Below, one piece after another: positions 15,550 to 23,839 of a stretch of DNA of 27,003 nucleotides. The stretch comes from Eubacterium sp. UBA5416 (lineage in GTDB: Bacteria > Bacillota > Clostridia > Lachnospirales > Lachnospiraceae): NCBI GenBank assembly GCA_002409525.1, contig DHNM01000064.1:1-27003 (forward strand), written 5' to 3'. The translations under genes and the position numbers were made by a program. Position 1 is the stretch's first letter, and the number at the start of each line of letters is the position of its first letter. The notes below the pieces were generated by a model, which worked only from the letters and a program-made list of their open reading frames with translations, had not been told where the DNA came from and did not search any database.

Positions 15550-16833
15550 ATGAATAAAATCGTAACACGTGAACGTATTCGAAATCATCCTCTTATCAGG
15601 ACATTATTTCAATTAGAAGGAAATCAAAAAGTCCTGACTTTTCTGGAGCCTCTCTGGGGAATTCCTCAGAATCTGATTGCTCCATACGCGACTCTTTATA
15701 TGTACGAACTCGGTGTAAATGATGTACAGATTGGACTTTTGATGTCAATTGCCATGTTTGTCCAGATGATTTCTTCATTTGCCGGAGGAATTATTGCAGA
15801 CAGAGCAGGAAGAAAAACCACGTGCAATTTTGGAGATTTTCTCGGTTGGTGTATCCCATGTGTGATCTGGGCTGTATCACAAAATTTCTGGTTCTTCCTG
15901 GTGGCTGTTATATTGAACAGCTTCGAACAGGTCAATCAGACGGCCTGGAACTGCCTCCTAATCGAAGATGCTCCTCCGGGACAAATCCTACATATCTACA
16001 CCTGGGTTACGATATCCGGACTTCTGGCAGTCTTTTTCGCACCGATTTCGGGACTGGTCATAAGCAGAAACTCTCTGATACCCGTCATGCGAGTATTATA
16101 CCTGATATTTGCAGTCTGTATGACAATCAAATGTCTGATCACTATGCTTTACACGAAGGAAACCAGACAGGGACTGAGAAGAAAAGAACAAACCCGCCAT
16201 CAAAGCCTTTGGTATATGATATCAGAATATAGATATATCCTGCCGCGAATCTTTAAAGACGGCCCTACAGTAAAAATACTGGTTATCATGGTCCTGTTGC
16301 AGATGACTACTCAGATTACCAACAACTTTTTCTCAATCTACACAACAGAAAATCTGGGCATCCCCAAAAGCTTTTTAGCTTTGTTTCCGATCCTCCGAGC
16401 TGTTATTATGCTCGTTTTTGTATTTGTGATGCAGGAAAAGCTGGAGAAATTTCCATTTCGAATTCCGATGGAAATCGGTTTTCTTCTATATATAGGATCG
16501 CAGCTCATATTGATTTTCAGCCCTCATAAAAGTTTTCTGTTTATTATTCTATATACAATTATGGAAGCTTTTGCATTTGCACTGGTGGTTCCCAGAAAGG
16601 ATTCTATGATGGCCCTATATGTTGATCCGGAAGAGCGTGCCAGAATTGTGAGTGTATTGGGGGTTATCATGTTTATCTTTGCGTCACCCTCCGGATATAT
16701 CGCGGGAAAACTGTCAAGCATCAACAGACAGCTTCCTTTTATCCTGAATATGTCTCTTTATATCATTGCCGGGATCATAACAGTGCGCTTTAACGACCCC
16801 CTGCCGGAACATACGGAAACGGAAGACGATTAA
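15550..16833 (+). CDS. MFS transporter
   Basis: The 427-residue protein has about twelve hydrophobic segments in two sets of six with a charged central loop near 200-230. This is the fold of major facilitator permeases, which use an ion gradient to move small solutes. The motif-A-like stretch GGIIADRAGRKTT (about 79-91) lies between helices 2 and 3. A second conserved stretch, APPGQ, is near 140 and an EERARI segment lies in the C-terminal half. The substrate cannot be read from the sequence. The adjacent drug-exporter-like ABC genes, with no terminator between, suggest efflux, but this is inference. The ATG has CGGAG 6 bases upstream. Its promoter carries an inverted repeat, so it may be repressor-controlled. 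Confidence 0.9.
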   Translation: MNKIVTRERIRNHPLIRTLFQLEGNQKVLTFLEPLWGIPQNLIAPYATLYMYELGVNDVQIGLLMSIAMFVQMISSFAGGIIADRAGRKTTCNFGDFLGWCIPCVIWAVSQNFWFFLVAVILNSFEQVNQTAWNCLLIEDAPPGQILHIYTWVTISGLLAVFFAPISGLVISRNSLIPVMRVLYLIFAVCMTIKCLITMLYTKETRQGLRRKEQTRHQSLWYMISEYRYILPRIFKDGPTVKILVIMVLLQMTTQITNNFFSIYTTENLGIPKSFLALFPILRAVIMLVFVFVMQEKLEKFPFRIPMEIGFLLYIGSQLILIFSPHKSFLFIILYTIMEAFAFALVVPRKDSMMALYVDPEERARIVSVLGVIMFIFASPSGYIAGKLSSINRQLPFILNMSLYIIAGIITVRFNDPLPEHTETEDD

Positions 16834-16837
16834 TCAC

Positions 16838-16867
16838 CAATCACCAAATTTTCAATCACTAAATTTT
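16838..16867 (+). repeat. Adjacent 15-base direct repeat between the MFS and ABC genes
   Basis: CAATCACCAAATTTT (16838-16852) is followed immediately by CAATCACTAAATTTT (16853-16867), one mismatch apart. It fills most of the 56-base gap before the first ABC gene and adds no hairpin or terminator. It may be a slippage duplication. Confidence 0.8.
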
Positions 16868-16889
16868 ATTTATGTTATGGAGTCTTACT

Positions 16890-18614
16890 ATGCTAAAAAA
16901 TTTCATTAAGTATACAAAAAACTACAGAAAAGAGTGGATCATTGGTTTCATATGCTGTGTCTTTGAGGCAGTCTTTGAAATCTCAATCCCCTCTATTATG
17001 TCAAAAATCATTGATGTCGGAATTGCCAATAGGGATGTGAAGTATATTCTCAAAATCGGATTACTCATACTGCTGTTATCCGTACTCTCTTTTGCATTCG
17101 GAAGAGGATGCAGTAACAATTTTTCCGTATTTGGAAATGGATTCGCAGCCGAGATCAGAGAGGCGGAATATAAAAAGATCCAGTCGTTTGCGTTTTCCAA
17201 CATGGATCATTTTACAACACCATCTCTGATCACAAGGCTCACAACGGATATCACAATCATTCAAAACGCAATTGTACCGGGCATCCGCTCTATCTTTCGT
17301 GCGCCGATCATGCTGCTGACGGGTGTTGTCATGGCAACCATGATGAGTAAAGACCTGGCAATCGTATTCTTTGTAGCTGTTCCCATCCTTGGTATTCTTC
17401 TGTTTGTAATTGTAAAAAGCCTCGCGCCGGTTTATCACAGAATGCAGCGCATCTACGATATCTTGAATCAGGTTACACAGGAGAACCTAAGAGCCATCCG
17501 AGTGGTAAAAGCTTTTGCAAGAGAAGACTATGAAAGTGCAAAATTCGAATCTGTAAACAGCGATTTGCGCGATATCTCGGTAAAAGCATATGGAAGATCC
17601 ATGCTGAATGCACCGATCATGCAGTTTGTCATGTATGGAACGATCGTAGCTCTCGTCTGGTTTGGCGGTAATCTTGTCATCTCCAATCGCCTTATGGTCG
17701 GACAGCTCACAGGATTCTTAAGTTATGTCCTGCAGATCCTAAACTCCCTGATGCTAATCTCCGGTGTGTTTATCAATCTGACAAAAGCGATGGAATCCTT
17801 TGTCCGTATCGGTGAGATCCTGGACGAGAACGTTGAAATGAAAGATGATGGAACCTCAACACAGAAGGTTGAAAAAGGTTCCGTCTGCATGGAAAATGTC
17901 TCATTTAAGTATCACGCAGATGCAAAAGAATATGTGCTGTCGAATATCAGCTTTCAGATACAGCCCGGAGAAACGATCGGGATACTCGGCGGAACCGGTT
18001 CTTCGAAAACCTCAGTGGTACAGCTTATACCGCGGCTGTATGACGCTTCAAAGGGTACGGTTTCTATTGACGGAGTACCCGTGCAGTCTTACCCGTTAAG
18101 CTATCTGAGAGATCAGGTAGGCATGGTTCTGCAGCAGAATATGCTGTTTCGGGGAACAATCAGCGATAACCTTCGATGGGGAAATGAAAATGCCTCAGAT
18201 GAAGAAATGGAAAAAGCCGCCGATGCAGCATGTGCCAGTGAATTTATCGAGCAAAAAGAAAATACCTATAATTCTTATGTAGATGAGGGGGGAAATAACT
18301 TCTCCGGTGGTCAGAAACAGCGTCTCTGTATCGCAAGAGCACTGTTGAAAAGGCCTAAAATCCTCATACTCGATGATTCTACCTCTGCTCTGGATATGGA
18401 CACAGAAAGAGAACTGTATCGAAACCTGGAACGGGACTATTCCGATATCACGAAGATCATCATCGCTCAGCGTATCACTTCTGTGATGCATGCCGACCGG
18501 ATTATTATCATGGATGATGGTAAAATTGACGAAATAGGCACACCGAAGGAGCTTCTTTCGCACAATAAGATCTTTCAGGAAATCTATGCATCACAGAAGA
18601 AAGGAGAAGCATAA
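16890..18614 (+). CDS. ABC exporter half-transporter, degenerate-ATP-site subunit
   Basis: This 574-residue half-transporter has a six-helix type IV exporter membrane domain (about 1-305) and an ATP-binding domain. Its own ATP site is degenerate. Walker A reads GGTGSSKT at 367-374 (Ser where Gly is usual). The residue after Walker B is Asp496 instead of the catalytic Glu. The switch His is Gln527. Its signature motif FSGGQ (471-475) is intact. It therefore supplies the working signature to the partner encoded next, as in the heterodimeric exporters TM287/288, BmrCD and LmrCD. The start at 16890 has GGAG 7 bases away; an ATG 18 bases earlier lacks a binding site. The gene ends 1 base before the partner's ATG. 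A multidrug or peptide substrate is likely but not shown. Confidence 0.93.
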   Translation: MLKNFIKYTKNYRKEWIIGFICCVFEAVFEISIPSIMSKIIDVGIANRDVKYILKIGLLILLLSVLSFAFGRGCSNNFSVFGNGFAAEIREAEYKKIQSFAFSNMDHFTTPSLITRLTTDITIIQNAIVPGIRSIFRAPIMLLTGVVMATMMSKDLAIVFFVAVPILGILLFVIVKSLAPVYHRMQRIYDILNQVTQENLRAIRVVKAFAREDYESAKFESVNSDLRDISVKAYGRSMLNAPIMQFVMYGTIVALVWFGGNLVISNRLMVGQLTGFLSYVLQILNSLMLISGVFINLTKAMESFVRIGEILDENVEMKDDGTSTQKVEKGSVCMENVSFKYHADAKEYVLSNISFQIQPGETIGILGGTGSSKTSVVQLIPRLYDASKGTVSIDGVPVQSYPLSYLRDQVGMVLQQNMLFRGTISDNLRWGNENASDEEMEKAADAACASEFIEQKENTYNSYVDEGGNNFSGGQKQRLCIARALLKRPKILILDDSTSALDMDTERELYRNLERDYSDITKIIIAQRITSVMHADRIIIMDDGKIDEIGTPKELLSHNKIFQEIYASQKKGEA

Positions 18615-18615
18615 T

Positions 18616-20463
18616 ATGGCCCGGATATCAAAAGACAAGAGAAAAAATATATTAACAACAGTAAAAAAGTTCACACGCTTTCTAAAGTCGAGCAAGTATA
18701 TCCTGCTATCCGTTATCATACTTTCCGGAATCAGCGGGCTGGTCGGCATCACAGGCTCTTTTCTGCTTCGTCCGATCATAAACAATTATATTGTTCCCGG
18801 AGACGTAAAGGGTCTGGGATACGCCGTCATAGTCCTTGCAGTAATCTACTTATCCGGTGCACTATCCACATTAATAGGCAACAGACTCATGGTGCGCGTG
18901 ACACAGAAAATCATCTATGAACTGAGAATGGAGCTTTTCCATCATGTGGATTCTCTGCCGCTTTCCTACTACGATGCAAACAGCGATGGAAATATCATGA
19001 GTTACTTCACAAATGATATCGACACCATAGAAAACGCTTTAAACAGCTGCTTTTCTATCATGGTGCAGAGTTTTGTCACTGTCATCGGTTCTATCATCAT
19101 GATGTTTGTATTGAATGTTCCATTGACACTTTTCACAATGGTCTGTTTTGTAGTGATCCTGTTTATCATCTATTACAACAGCAAAGTTTCAAAACAATAC
19201 TATGCGAAAAGGCAGCAGTATTCCGGAGATCTAAACGGCTATGCCAGGGAAATGATGGAAGGACAGAAAGTGGAAAAAGTCTTTGGACATGAGATGGAAA
19301 ATCTAAAAAACTTCCGTGCCTTAAATGAAGACTTAAGAGTTGCCTCCACAAAGGCATTCGCTTACTCTGGTGTCATGACTCCCATGGTGGTGAGTATTGG
19401 TTTTGTCAATTACACATTTACCGCAAGTGCCGGCGGCATCATGGTGATTAAGGGGCTCATTGATCTTGGAACACTGGCCTCCTATCTGATCTTTGTCCGG
19501 CAGTTCTCTGTTCCGGTCAATCAGTTTACACAACAGATGAACCTGTTCTTGTCCGCTGTATCCGGCATGGAAAGAATCTTTACGGTTCTTGAGACAAAAC
19601 CTGAGATCGACGAAGGAAAGATTACTCTTTCTCCTGCCCACTGCGGGAAAAACGGTGAGTTTGTAAAAGCCGGCGAATTTACAGGTTCCTGGGGATGGGA
19701 GACACCCCGGTCGAGTGATCTAAGTCCATTAAAGGGAGATGTCAGATTTCACGATGTAACTTTCGGATATGATGAGAGTAAGAAGATACTCAACGGAATT
19801 AATCTTTATGCAAAGCCGGGACAGAAAATTGCTTTCGTAGGCTCGACCGGTGCCGGAAAAACCACAATCATCAACCTGATTAACCGGTTTTATGAAATTA
19901 GCGGTGGTCAAATCACCTACGATGGAATTGACATCAGAGACATTCGGAAAAAAGACCTGAGACAATCTCTATCCCTCGTTTTGCAGGACACACATCTTTT
20001 TACCGGAACAATTGCCGATAACATTCGATATGGTAACTTAGATGCCACAGACGAGGAAGTTCGCGGAGCAGCTATGCTCTCCAATGCAGATTCATTTATA
20101 AGAAGACTGCCAGACGGCTACAATACCATGATCAAAAACGACGGAGACAATCTTTCTCTCGGGCAGAGGCAGCTTCTCGCTATAGCGCGTGCGGCTGTTG
20201 CAAATCCACCGGTTTTGATCCTCGACGAGGCGACAAGCTCGATTGATACACGAACCGAAGAACTAGTCGAGGCCGGCATGGATGCGATCATGAAGGACAG
20301 AACAGTTTTTGTCATCGCCCACAGACTGTCGACCGTTCACAATGCCAATGCCATATTGGTACTGGACCACGGACACGTCGTCGAAAGGGGAACCCACGAC
20401 GAGCTGCTGAAACAAAAAGGAAGGTATTATAAGCTCTACCACGGAATGATGCAGCTGACTTGA
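18616..20463 (+). CDS. ABC exporter half-transporter, catalytic-site subunit
   Basis: The partner subunit has 615 residues. Membrane helices cover about 25-325. A 40-residue hydrophilic insertion (about 335-375) precedes the ATP-binding domain, a feature I recall from this class of larger subunits. Walker A GSTGAGKT (409-416), Walker B with catalytic Glu538 and switch His569 are all canonical. The signature reads LSLGQ (513-517) rather than LSGGQ. The defects are thus complementary to those of the first subunit: one full ATP site and one degenerate site per dimer. Translation starts at ATG 18616 with AAAGGAG upstream, 1 base after the preceding stop, giving coupled equal synthesis. The longer frame from 18586 overlaps the first gene and has no binding site. 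A strong hairpin terminator follows. Confidence 0.95.
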   Translation: MARISKDKRKNILTTVKKFTRFLKSSKYILLSVIILSGISGLVGITGSFLLRPIINNYIVPGDVKGLGYAVIVLAVIYLSGALSTLIGNRLMVRVTQKIIYELRMELFHHVDSLPLSYYDANSDGNIMSYFTNDIDTIENALNSCFSIMVQSFVTVIGSIIMMFVLNVPLTLFTMVCFVVILFIIYYNSKVSKQYYAKRQQYSGDLNGYAREMMEGQKVEKVFGHEMENLKNFRALNEDLRVASTKAFAYSGVMTPMVVSIGFVNYTFTASAGGIMVIKGLIDLGTLASYLIFVRQFSVPVNQFTQQMNLFLSAVSGMERIFTVLETKPEIDEGKITLSPAHCGKNGEFVKAGEFTGSWGWETPRSSDLSPLKGDVRFHDVTFGYDESKKILNGINLYAKPGQKIAFVGSTGAGKTTIINLINRFYEISGGQITYDGIDIRDIRKKDLRQSLSLVLQDTHLFTGTIADNIRYGNLDATDEEVRGAAMLSNADSFIRRLPDGYNTMIKNDGDNLSLGQRQLLAIARAAVANPPVLILDEATSSIDTRTEELVEAGMDAIMKDRTVFVIAHRLSTVHNANAILVLDHGHVVERGTHDELLKQKGRYYKLYHGMMQLT

Positions 20464-20470
20464 GAAAATA

Positions 20471-20517
20471 AATAAGAGATCACACTGATATGATAAGCGT
20501 GTGATCTCTTATTTTTA
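20471..20517. terminator. Bidirectional terminator between the ABC genes and hppA
   Basis: The 15-base arms AATAAGAGATCACAC (20471-20485) and GTGTGATCTCTTATT (20499-20513) are perfectly complementary with a 13-base loop. T runs follow on both strands, serving the converging plus-strand ABC unit and minus-strand pyrophosphatase gene. Confidence 0.95.
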
Positions 20518-20537
20518 TGTCCAAAAACTATAGACTT

Positions 20538-22634
20538 TTACAGGAGTGAAAACGCCAGGAATAATGATGCCATCAAAGATGCAATCAGTGAGACAACCGT
20601 AATCTGTGTATTGATTGACGGCCCAGCAGTATCCTTGAATGGATCTCCGACTGTATCACCGATAACAGCAGCCTTATGAGCCTCACTTCCCTTTCCTCCG
20701 TTATGTCCCGACTCTACGTATTTCTTAGAATTATCCCAGAGCCCTCCGGCGTTACTCATAAAGTTTGCGAGGAGGAGTCCACTGACTATATTACCGGTAA
20801 GAAAGCCACCGATTGCCCCTACACCGCCAATGAATCCTACCAGAAGCGTTGCTATAATTGTCATCAGGCCTGCCGGAATCAGTTCATGAAGGGAACCTGT
20901 TGTTGCCAGTTCTATACAACGGTCATATTCTGGTACAACATCTTTCTTCCCTTCTTTTAACCCCGGAATTTCACGGAACTGACGATGAATCTCTGATACC
21001 ATTCGCTGGGCATTTCGATTGACACCTAGCATCAGCATAGCACTGAATACCGCTGGTATCGCTGAACCGATAATCATGCCAAAGAATACAATCGGATCCA
21101 TAACATCAAATCCAGTCAGATATTTTTCTCCTGCCGCGACGATACCTTTTGCAACTGCCGCATCATTTACCTCACTGATAAACGCTCCAAGTAGTGCGAT
21201 TACAGTCAATCCCGCAGCTCCGATTGCAAAGCCTTTTGTGATAGCTTTAACGGTATTTCCCGCGCTGTCCAGAGAATCTGTAGTGTCAATCACATCATCG
21301 CCCAGATCGCCCATTTCGGCGAGTCCGCGGGCATTGTCAACGATAGGACCATAGGCATCATTTGAGATAATCATGCCGACGATAGAAAGCATACCCACAG
21401 CTGCCATTGATATGCCAAACATGGCATAATCGGTTCCCAAAGGTTCACAGAGCTTATAGGAGACAAGGGCCGACACCGCGATACCTATTAAAGCCGGAAG
21501 TGTAGATATAAATCCATAAGATACACCTGAAAGAACAGTAAATGCCGGTCCGGTTTCACTTGCCCCCGCCGTCATCTGCACCGGCTTTTTCTGGTCATTT
21601 GTGAAATAGTCACTGGCAATTCCGATAATAACTCCCACCAGCAGTCCTACGAAGCTGGCACCCCATACACGCCATTCCAGATGAAATACTCCAGTCGCTA
21701 TCGCCGTAAGTACTGCAAAGATGGCAGTTGTCACATAAGTACTTGAATTCAGGGCAAAAGTAGGATCATCTTTTTTGCCCATACGTGCTGTAGCTACACC
21801 GATAATTGATGCCAAAAGTCCCAGCGCCGCATAGCAGAAAACCATGGAAACATTCTTTGTGCCGCCCATTGACTGGTCAAGTGCCGCTCCCATGACAAGA
21901 GCCGCAGCCATAGAAGCTACATTTGAATCAAAAAGATCAGCTCCCATACCGGCAACATCGCCAACGTTATCCCCTACATTGTCGGCGATAACTGCCGGAT
22001 TTCGCGGATCATCCTCTGGAATTCCCAATTCCACCTTCCCGACAAGATCGGCGGATATGTCTGCTGTCTTTGTAAAGATGCCGCCACCTGCCTTTGCAAA
22101 AAGTGCCAGGGAGCTGGCGCCAAAGCTGAATCCCAGCAGAGTAGTCGTATCCCCCGTAATCAAAAATACCAGTGCAACGCCTAGAAGCGAAGCCCCTACT
22201 ACAGCCATTCCCATAACTGCACCGCCTCTGAAACCACACAGGAACGAAGCATGAATACCCTTTTCTGCCGCCTCTGCTGTCTTCCCGTTTGCAATGGTGG
22301 CAACGGCGATTCCGATTTTTCCGGCACATGCAGATATTACTGCGCCAAAGATATACGCCAGTGCCATCTGCAGATTCATCAAGATATGACCGTTCCATAT
22401 CGGTGATGGAAGAAAGATGAAAAGCAATACTGCACATACGCCGCAGAATTTGGCCAGTACCCGATATTCCTTGTTCAGAAATGTTGCCGCCCCCTGACGT
22501 ATGTAGCCACTGACCTTCTTAATCTGTTCATTTGATGATGGCTGTTCTTTCACCCAGCCGAAAAGCCAGGCTGCCAGACAGAACGACAGTAGTGATGTAA
22601 CAATTGCGATGACTATAAAACCTGTTGATCCCAA
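20538..22634 (-). CDS. hppA: Membrane-bound ion-pumping pyrophosphatase, probably K+-independent H+ type
   Basis: This enzyme couples pyrophosphate hydrolysis to ion export across the membrane, saving energy from biosynthetic waste PPi. The 698-residue protein has about 16 hydrophobic segments. It carries the Mg-PPi site motifs: DDPRNPAVIADNVGDNVGD in the middle, SNDAYGPIVDNARG later, and IGDTVGDPFKDTAGPS near the end. At the key position after GNT the sequence reads GNTVKAITKG, with Lys at about residue 463. In the characterised family Lys here marks K+-independent H+ pumps, while K+-dependent H+ and Na+ pumps have Ala. The start is a TTG at 22634 with AAAGGGG (22643-22649) 8 bases away. A GTG further upstream is in frame but adds unconserved residues. 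A 160-base leader with repeats precedes it. Confidence 0.93.
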   Translation of the reverse strand: MGSTGFIVIAIVTSLLSFCLAAWLFGWVKEQPSSNEQIKKVSGYIRQGAATFLNKEYRVLAKFCGVCAVLLFIFLPSPIWNGHILMNLQMALAYIFGAVISACAGKIGIAVATIANGKTAEAAEKGIHASFLCGFRGGAVMGMAVVGASLLGVALVFLITGDTTTLLGFSFGASSLALFAKAGGGIFTKTADISADLVGKVELGIPEDDPRNPAVIADNVGDNVGDVAGMGADLFDSNVASMAAALVMGAALDQSMGGTKNVSMVFCYAALGLLASIIGVATARMGKKDDPTFALNSSTYVTTAIFAVLTAIATGVFHLEWRVWGASFVGLLVGVIIGIASDYFTNDQKKPVQMTAGASETGPAFTVLSGVSYGFISTLPALIGIAVSALVSYKLCEPLGTDYAMFGISMAAVGMLSIVGMIISNDAYGPIVDNARGLAEMGDLGDDVIDTTDSLDSAGNTVKAITKGFAIGAAGLTVIALLGAFISEVNDAAVAKGIVAAGEKYLTGFDVMDPIVFFGMIIGSAIPAVFSAMLMLGVNRNAQRMVSEIHRQFREIPGLKEGKKDVVPEYDRCIELATTGSLHELIPAGLMTIIATLLVGFIGGVGAIGGFLTGNIVSGLLLANFMSNAGGLWDNSKKYVESGHNGGKGSEAHKAAVIGDTVGDPFKDTAGPSINTQITVVSLIASLMASLFLAFSLL

Positions 22635-22642
22635 TACAAAAA

Positions 22643-22649
22643 CCCCTTT
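22643..22649 (-). promoter_or_regulatory. Ribosome binding site selecting the hppA TTG start
   Basis: AAAGGGG on the minus strand ends 8 bases before TTG at 22632-22634. No ATG lies at a suitable distance, so the TTG is the best start. Confidence 0.7.
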
Positions 22650-22660
22650 CTTGTTTATAG

Positions 22661-22696
22661 TTTGTGATAGCACAGATTATTACGCATTTTGTGATA
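22661..22696. promoter_or_regulatory. Repeated TTTGTGATA element in the hppA leader
   Basis: TTTGTGATA occurs at 22661-22669 and again at 22688-22696, 27 bases apart. The second copy runs into the palindrome GTGATATCAC (22691-22700). The pair sits just upstream of the hppA binding site and may be a regulator site. No confident promoter hexamers were found nearby. Confidence 0.3.
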
Positions 22697-22760
22697 TCAC
22701 CTATGGAATTATCAGCTTTTTCGCTGTAATGCCCGCTTGCCCCATAATATGTATAAATTC

Positions 22761-22779
22761 GTACCGACCCCTCGGTACC
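22761..22779 (-). other. GTACCGA/TCGGTAC hairpin upstream of hppA
   Basis: The 7-base arms flank a 4-base loop about 130 bases upstream of the hppA start. There is no T run after it on the minus strand, so it is unlikely to be a terminator. It may be a structured leader element or a residual protein-binding site. Confidence 0.4.
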
Positions 22780-22789
22780 ATGATATGCG

Positions 22790-22838
22790 TAAAACCAGAA
22801 AAATGACCGTGCCAAATGCTGTTTGATACGGTCATTTT
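22790..22838 (-). terminator. Terminator of the glutathione peroxidase gene
   Basis: The arms AAAATGACCGT (22800-22810) and ACGGTCATTTT (22828-22838) are perfectly complementary. In the minus direction they are followed by a T-rich stretch ending in GGTTTT. The hairpin begins 8 bases after the gene's stop. Confidence 0.88.
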
Positions 22839-22845
22839 CCGGATT

Positions 22846-23379
22846 TTATAAATATTTCTCGATCTCTTGTCCCAGTTCCTCAGGTTTAAAGGCAGGTGCA
22901 AAACGATCTTTTACGTTTCCCTCTCTGTCAATCAGAAATTTTCCGAAATTCCATTTGATGGCACTCTCTTCATCAAAATGGACCATACCCTTTACTTTCT
23001 CTTCAAAAGCCTTTGTCTCCTTGGTTTCACGAGCCTTCGGAACCTGTTCCTTTAGCCACGCAAACAGTGGAGCCGTATCCGGTCCGTTCACATTGACTTT
23101 CGCAAATCTCGGAAACTTAGTTCCGTAATTCATCGTACAGAAGGATGATATTTCTTCGTCACTCCCCGGTGCCTGCTCTAAGAACTGATTGCACGGGAAA
23201 TCCAGAATTTCAAGACCCTTATCTTTGTATTTCTCATACAATTTCTCAAGTTCCTCATACTGAGGAGTAAGTCCGCATTTGGTAGCTGTATTGACAACCA
23301 GTAACACCTTGCCCTTATAATCTCCGAGAGAAACATCTTTTCCCTTATTATTCTTAACCTTAAAGTCGTAAATTGTCAT
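22846..23379 (-). CDS. Glutathione peroxidase family thiol peroxidase
   Basis: The 177-residue protein has the thioredoxin-like GPx fold and reduces hydroperoxides. The peroxidatic Cys35 lies in NTATKCGLTPQY. FPCNQF (61-66) and Gln69 follow, and WNFGKFL around 142 supplies the conserved Trp and Asn. Cys is used in place of selenocysteine. Cys81 (in SFCTMNYG) is in the region where thioredoxin-dependent members keep the resolving Cys, so thioredoxin rather than glutathione is the likely reductant in an anaerobe. The start has AAGGAGG 7 bases upstream. It is a single-gene unit with a near-consensus promoter at 23432-23460 and its own terminator. Confidence 0.95.
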   Translation of the reverse strand: MTIYDFKVKNNKGKDVSLGDYKGKVLLVVNTATKCGLTPQYEELEKLYEKYKDKGLEILDFPCNQFLEQAPGSDEEISSFCTMNYGTKFPRFAKVNVNGPDTAPLFAWLKEQVPKARETKETKAFEEKVKGMVHFDEESAIKWNFGKFLIDREGNVKDRFAPAFKPEELGQEIEKYL

Positions 23380-23431
23380 ATCATGGCCTCCTTTGTGGAT
23401 TAATTGTCTAAATTTTTGTACCTACGCTATC

Positions 23432-23460
23432 ATTATATAATTCTTTCATGGTACTTGCAA
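23432..23460 (-). promoter_or_regulatory. Sigma-A promoter of the peroxidase gene
   Basis: On the minus strand TTGCAA (23455-23460) and TATAAT (23432-23437) are separated by 17 bases. The -10 lies within the 10-base palindrome ATTATATAAT (23432-23441), which loosely recalls the AT-rich half-sites of peroxide regulators such as PerR. An inverted CAACTA/TAGTTG repeat lies just upstream, at about 23459-23484. Confidence 0.75.
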
Positions 23461-23546
23461 CTATTATTTTGAAAAACTTAGTTGTAAATATTATTCCGGC
23501 AGCTGTCACTTTATTTTTACATAAAAGTTGAGAATCAGTTCTAGTA

Positions 23547-23574
23547 TTACTTCAAACGAGATATACTGAAGTAA
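23547..23574. promoter_or_regulatory. Perfect 8-base inverted repeat around a possible -10
   Basis: TTACTTCA (23547-23554) and TGAAGTAA (23567-23574) are separated by 12 bases. The interval ends with TATACT (23562-23567), which could be a -10 for the small ORF that begins at 23600. A matching -35 would be TTCTAG (23539-23544), which is weak. Confidence 0.35.
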
Positions 23575-23599
23575 AATAAATCTGTGAAAGCTGAAAAAT

Positions 23600-23764
23600 A
23601 TGGACCTTCTTATCAACAAAAATGTCAGATTATTGCTTCTCAATTATTCCAATAAGACTATGAATGTATATTACCTGAACTATGTGTGGAAGAGGCCTCT
23701 GATCGGCTTTAGGCCTCCATACTATACAAATCCCAGTTACGATCTCAATTACCCGATTATCTAA
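23600..23764 (+). CDS. Possible small Tyr/Asn/Pro-rich protein (54 codons)
   Basis: In the otherwise empty 460-base gap between the peroxidase and dehydrogenase genes there is an ATG frame of 54 codons ending at TAA. The product starts MDLLINKNVRLLLLNYS and is rich in Tyr, Asn and Pro towards the end, with a PPYYTNPSY stretch. It has no Cys and no clear membrane segment. A possible -10 and an inverted repeat lie upstream. Against it, the ribosome binding site is poor (only GAAAG) and I do not recognise the family. Tyr/Pro-rich small proteins occur in spore coats, but that is only a suggestion. It could equally be a chance frame. Confidence 0.35.
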   Translation: MDLLINKNVRLLLLNYSNKTMNVYYLNYVWKRPLIGFRPPYYTNPSYDLNYPII

Positions 23765-23839
23765 TGATTGTGGAAACACATTGTGCAAAAAACAGGTATC
23801 ATTAAAAATAGGCAAAAAGAAAGGGGATAATAAAACGAA

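Noticed and set aside
22700..22760. Possible fluoride riboswitch before hppA
   Set aside because: There is a small stem followed by GCTGATAATTCC that recalls the 3' part of the crcB motif. The required 5' GGCGATGG element and its pseudoknot partner are missing.
23432..23460. PerR box at the peroxidase promoter
   Set aside because: Only a 10-base AT palindrome over the -10 is seen. It does not match the full 15-base consensus, so it is mentioned only as a resemblance.
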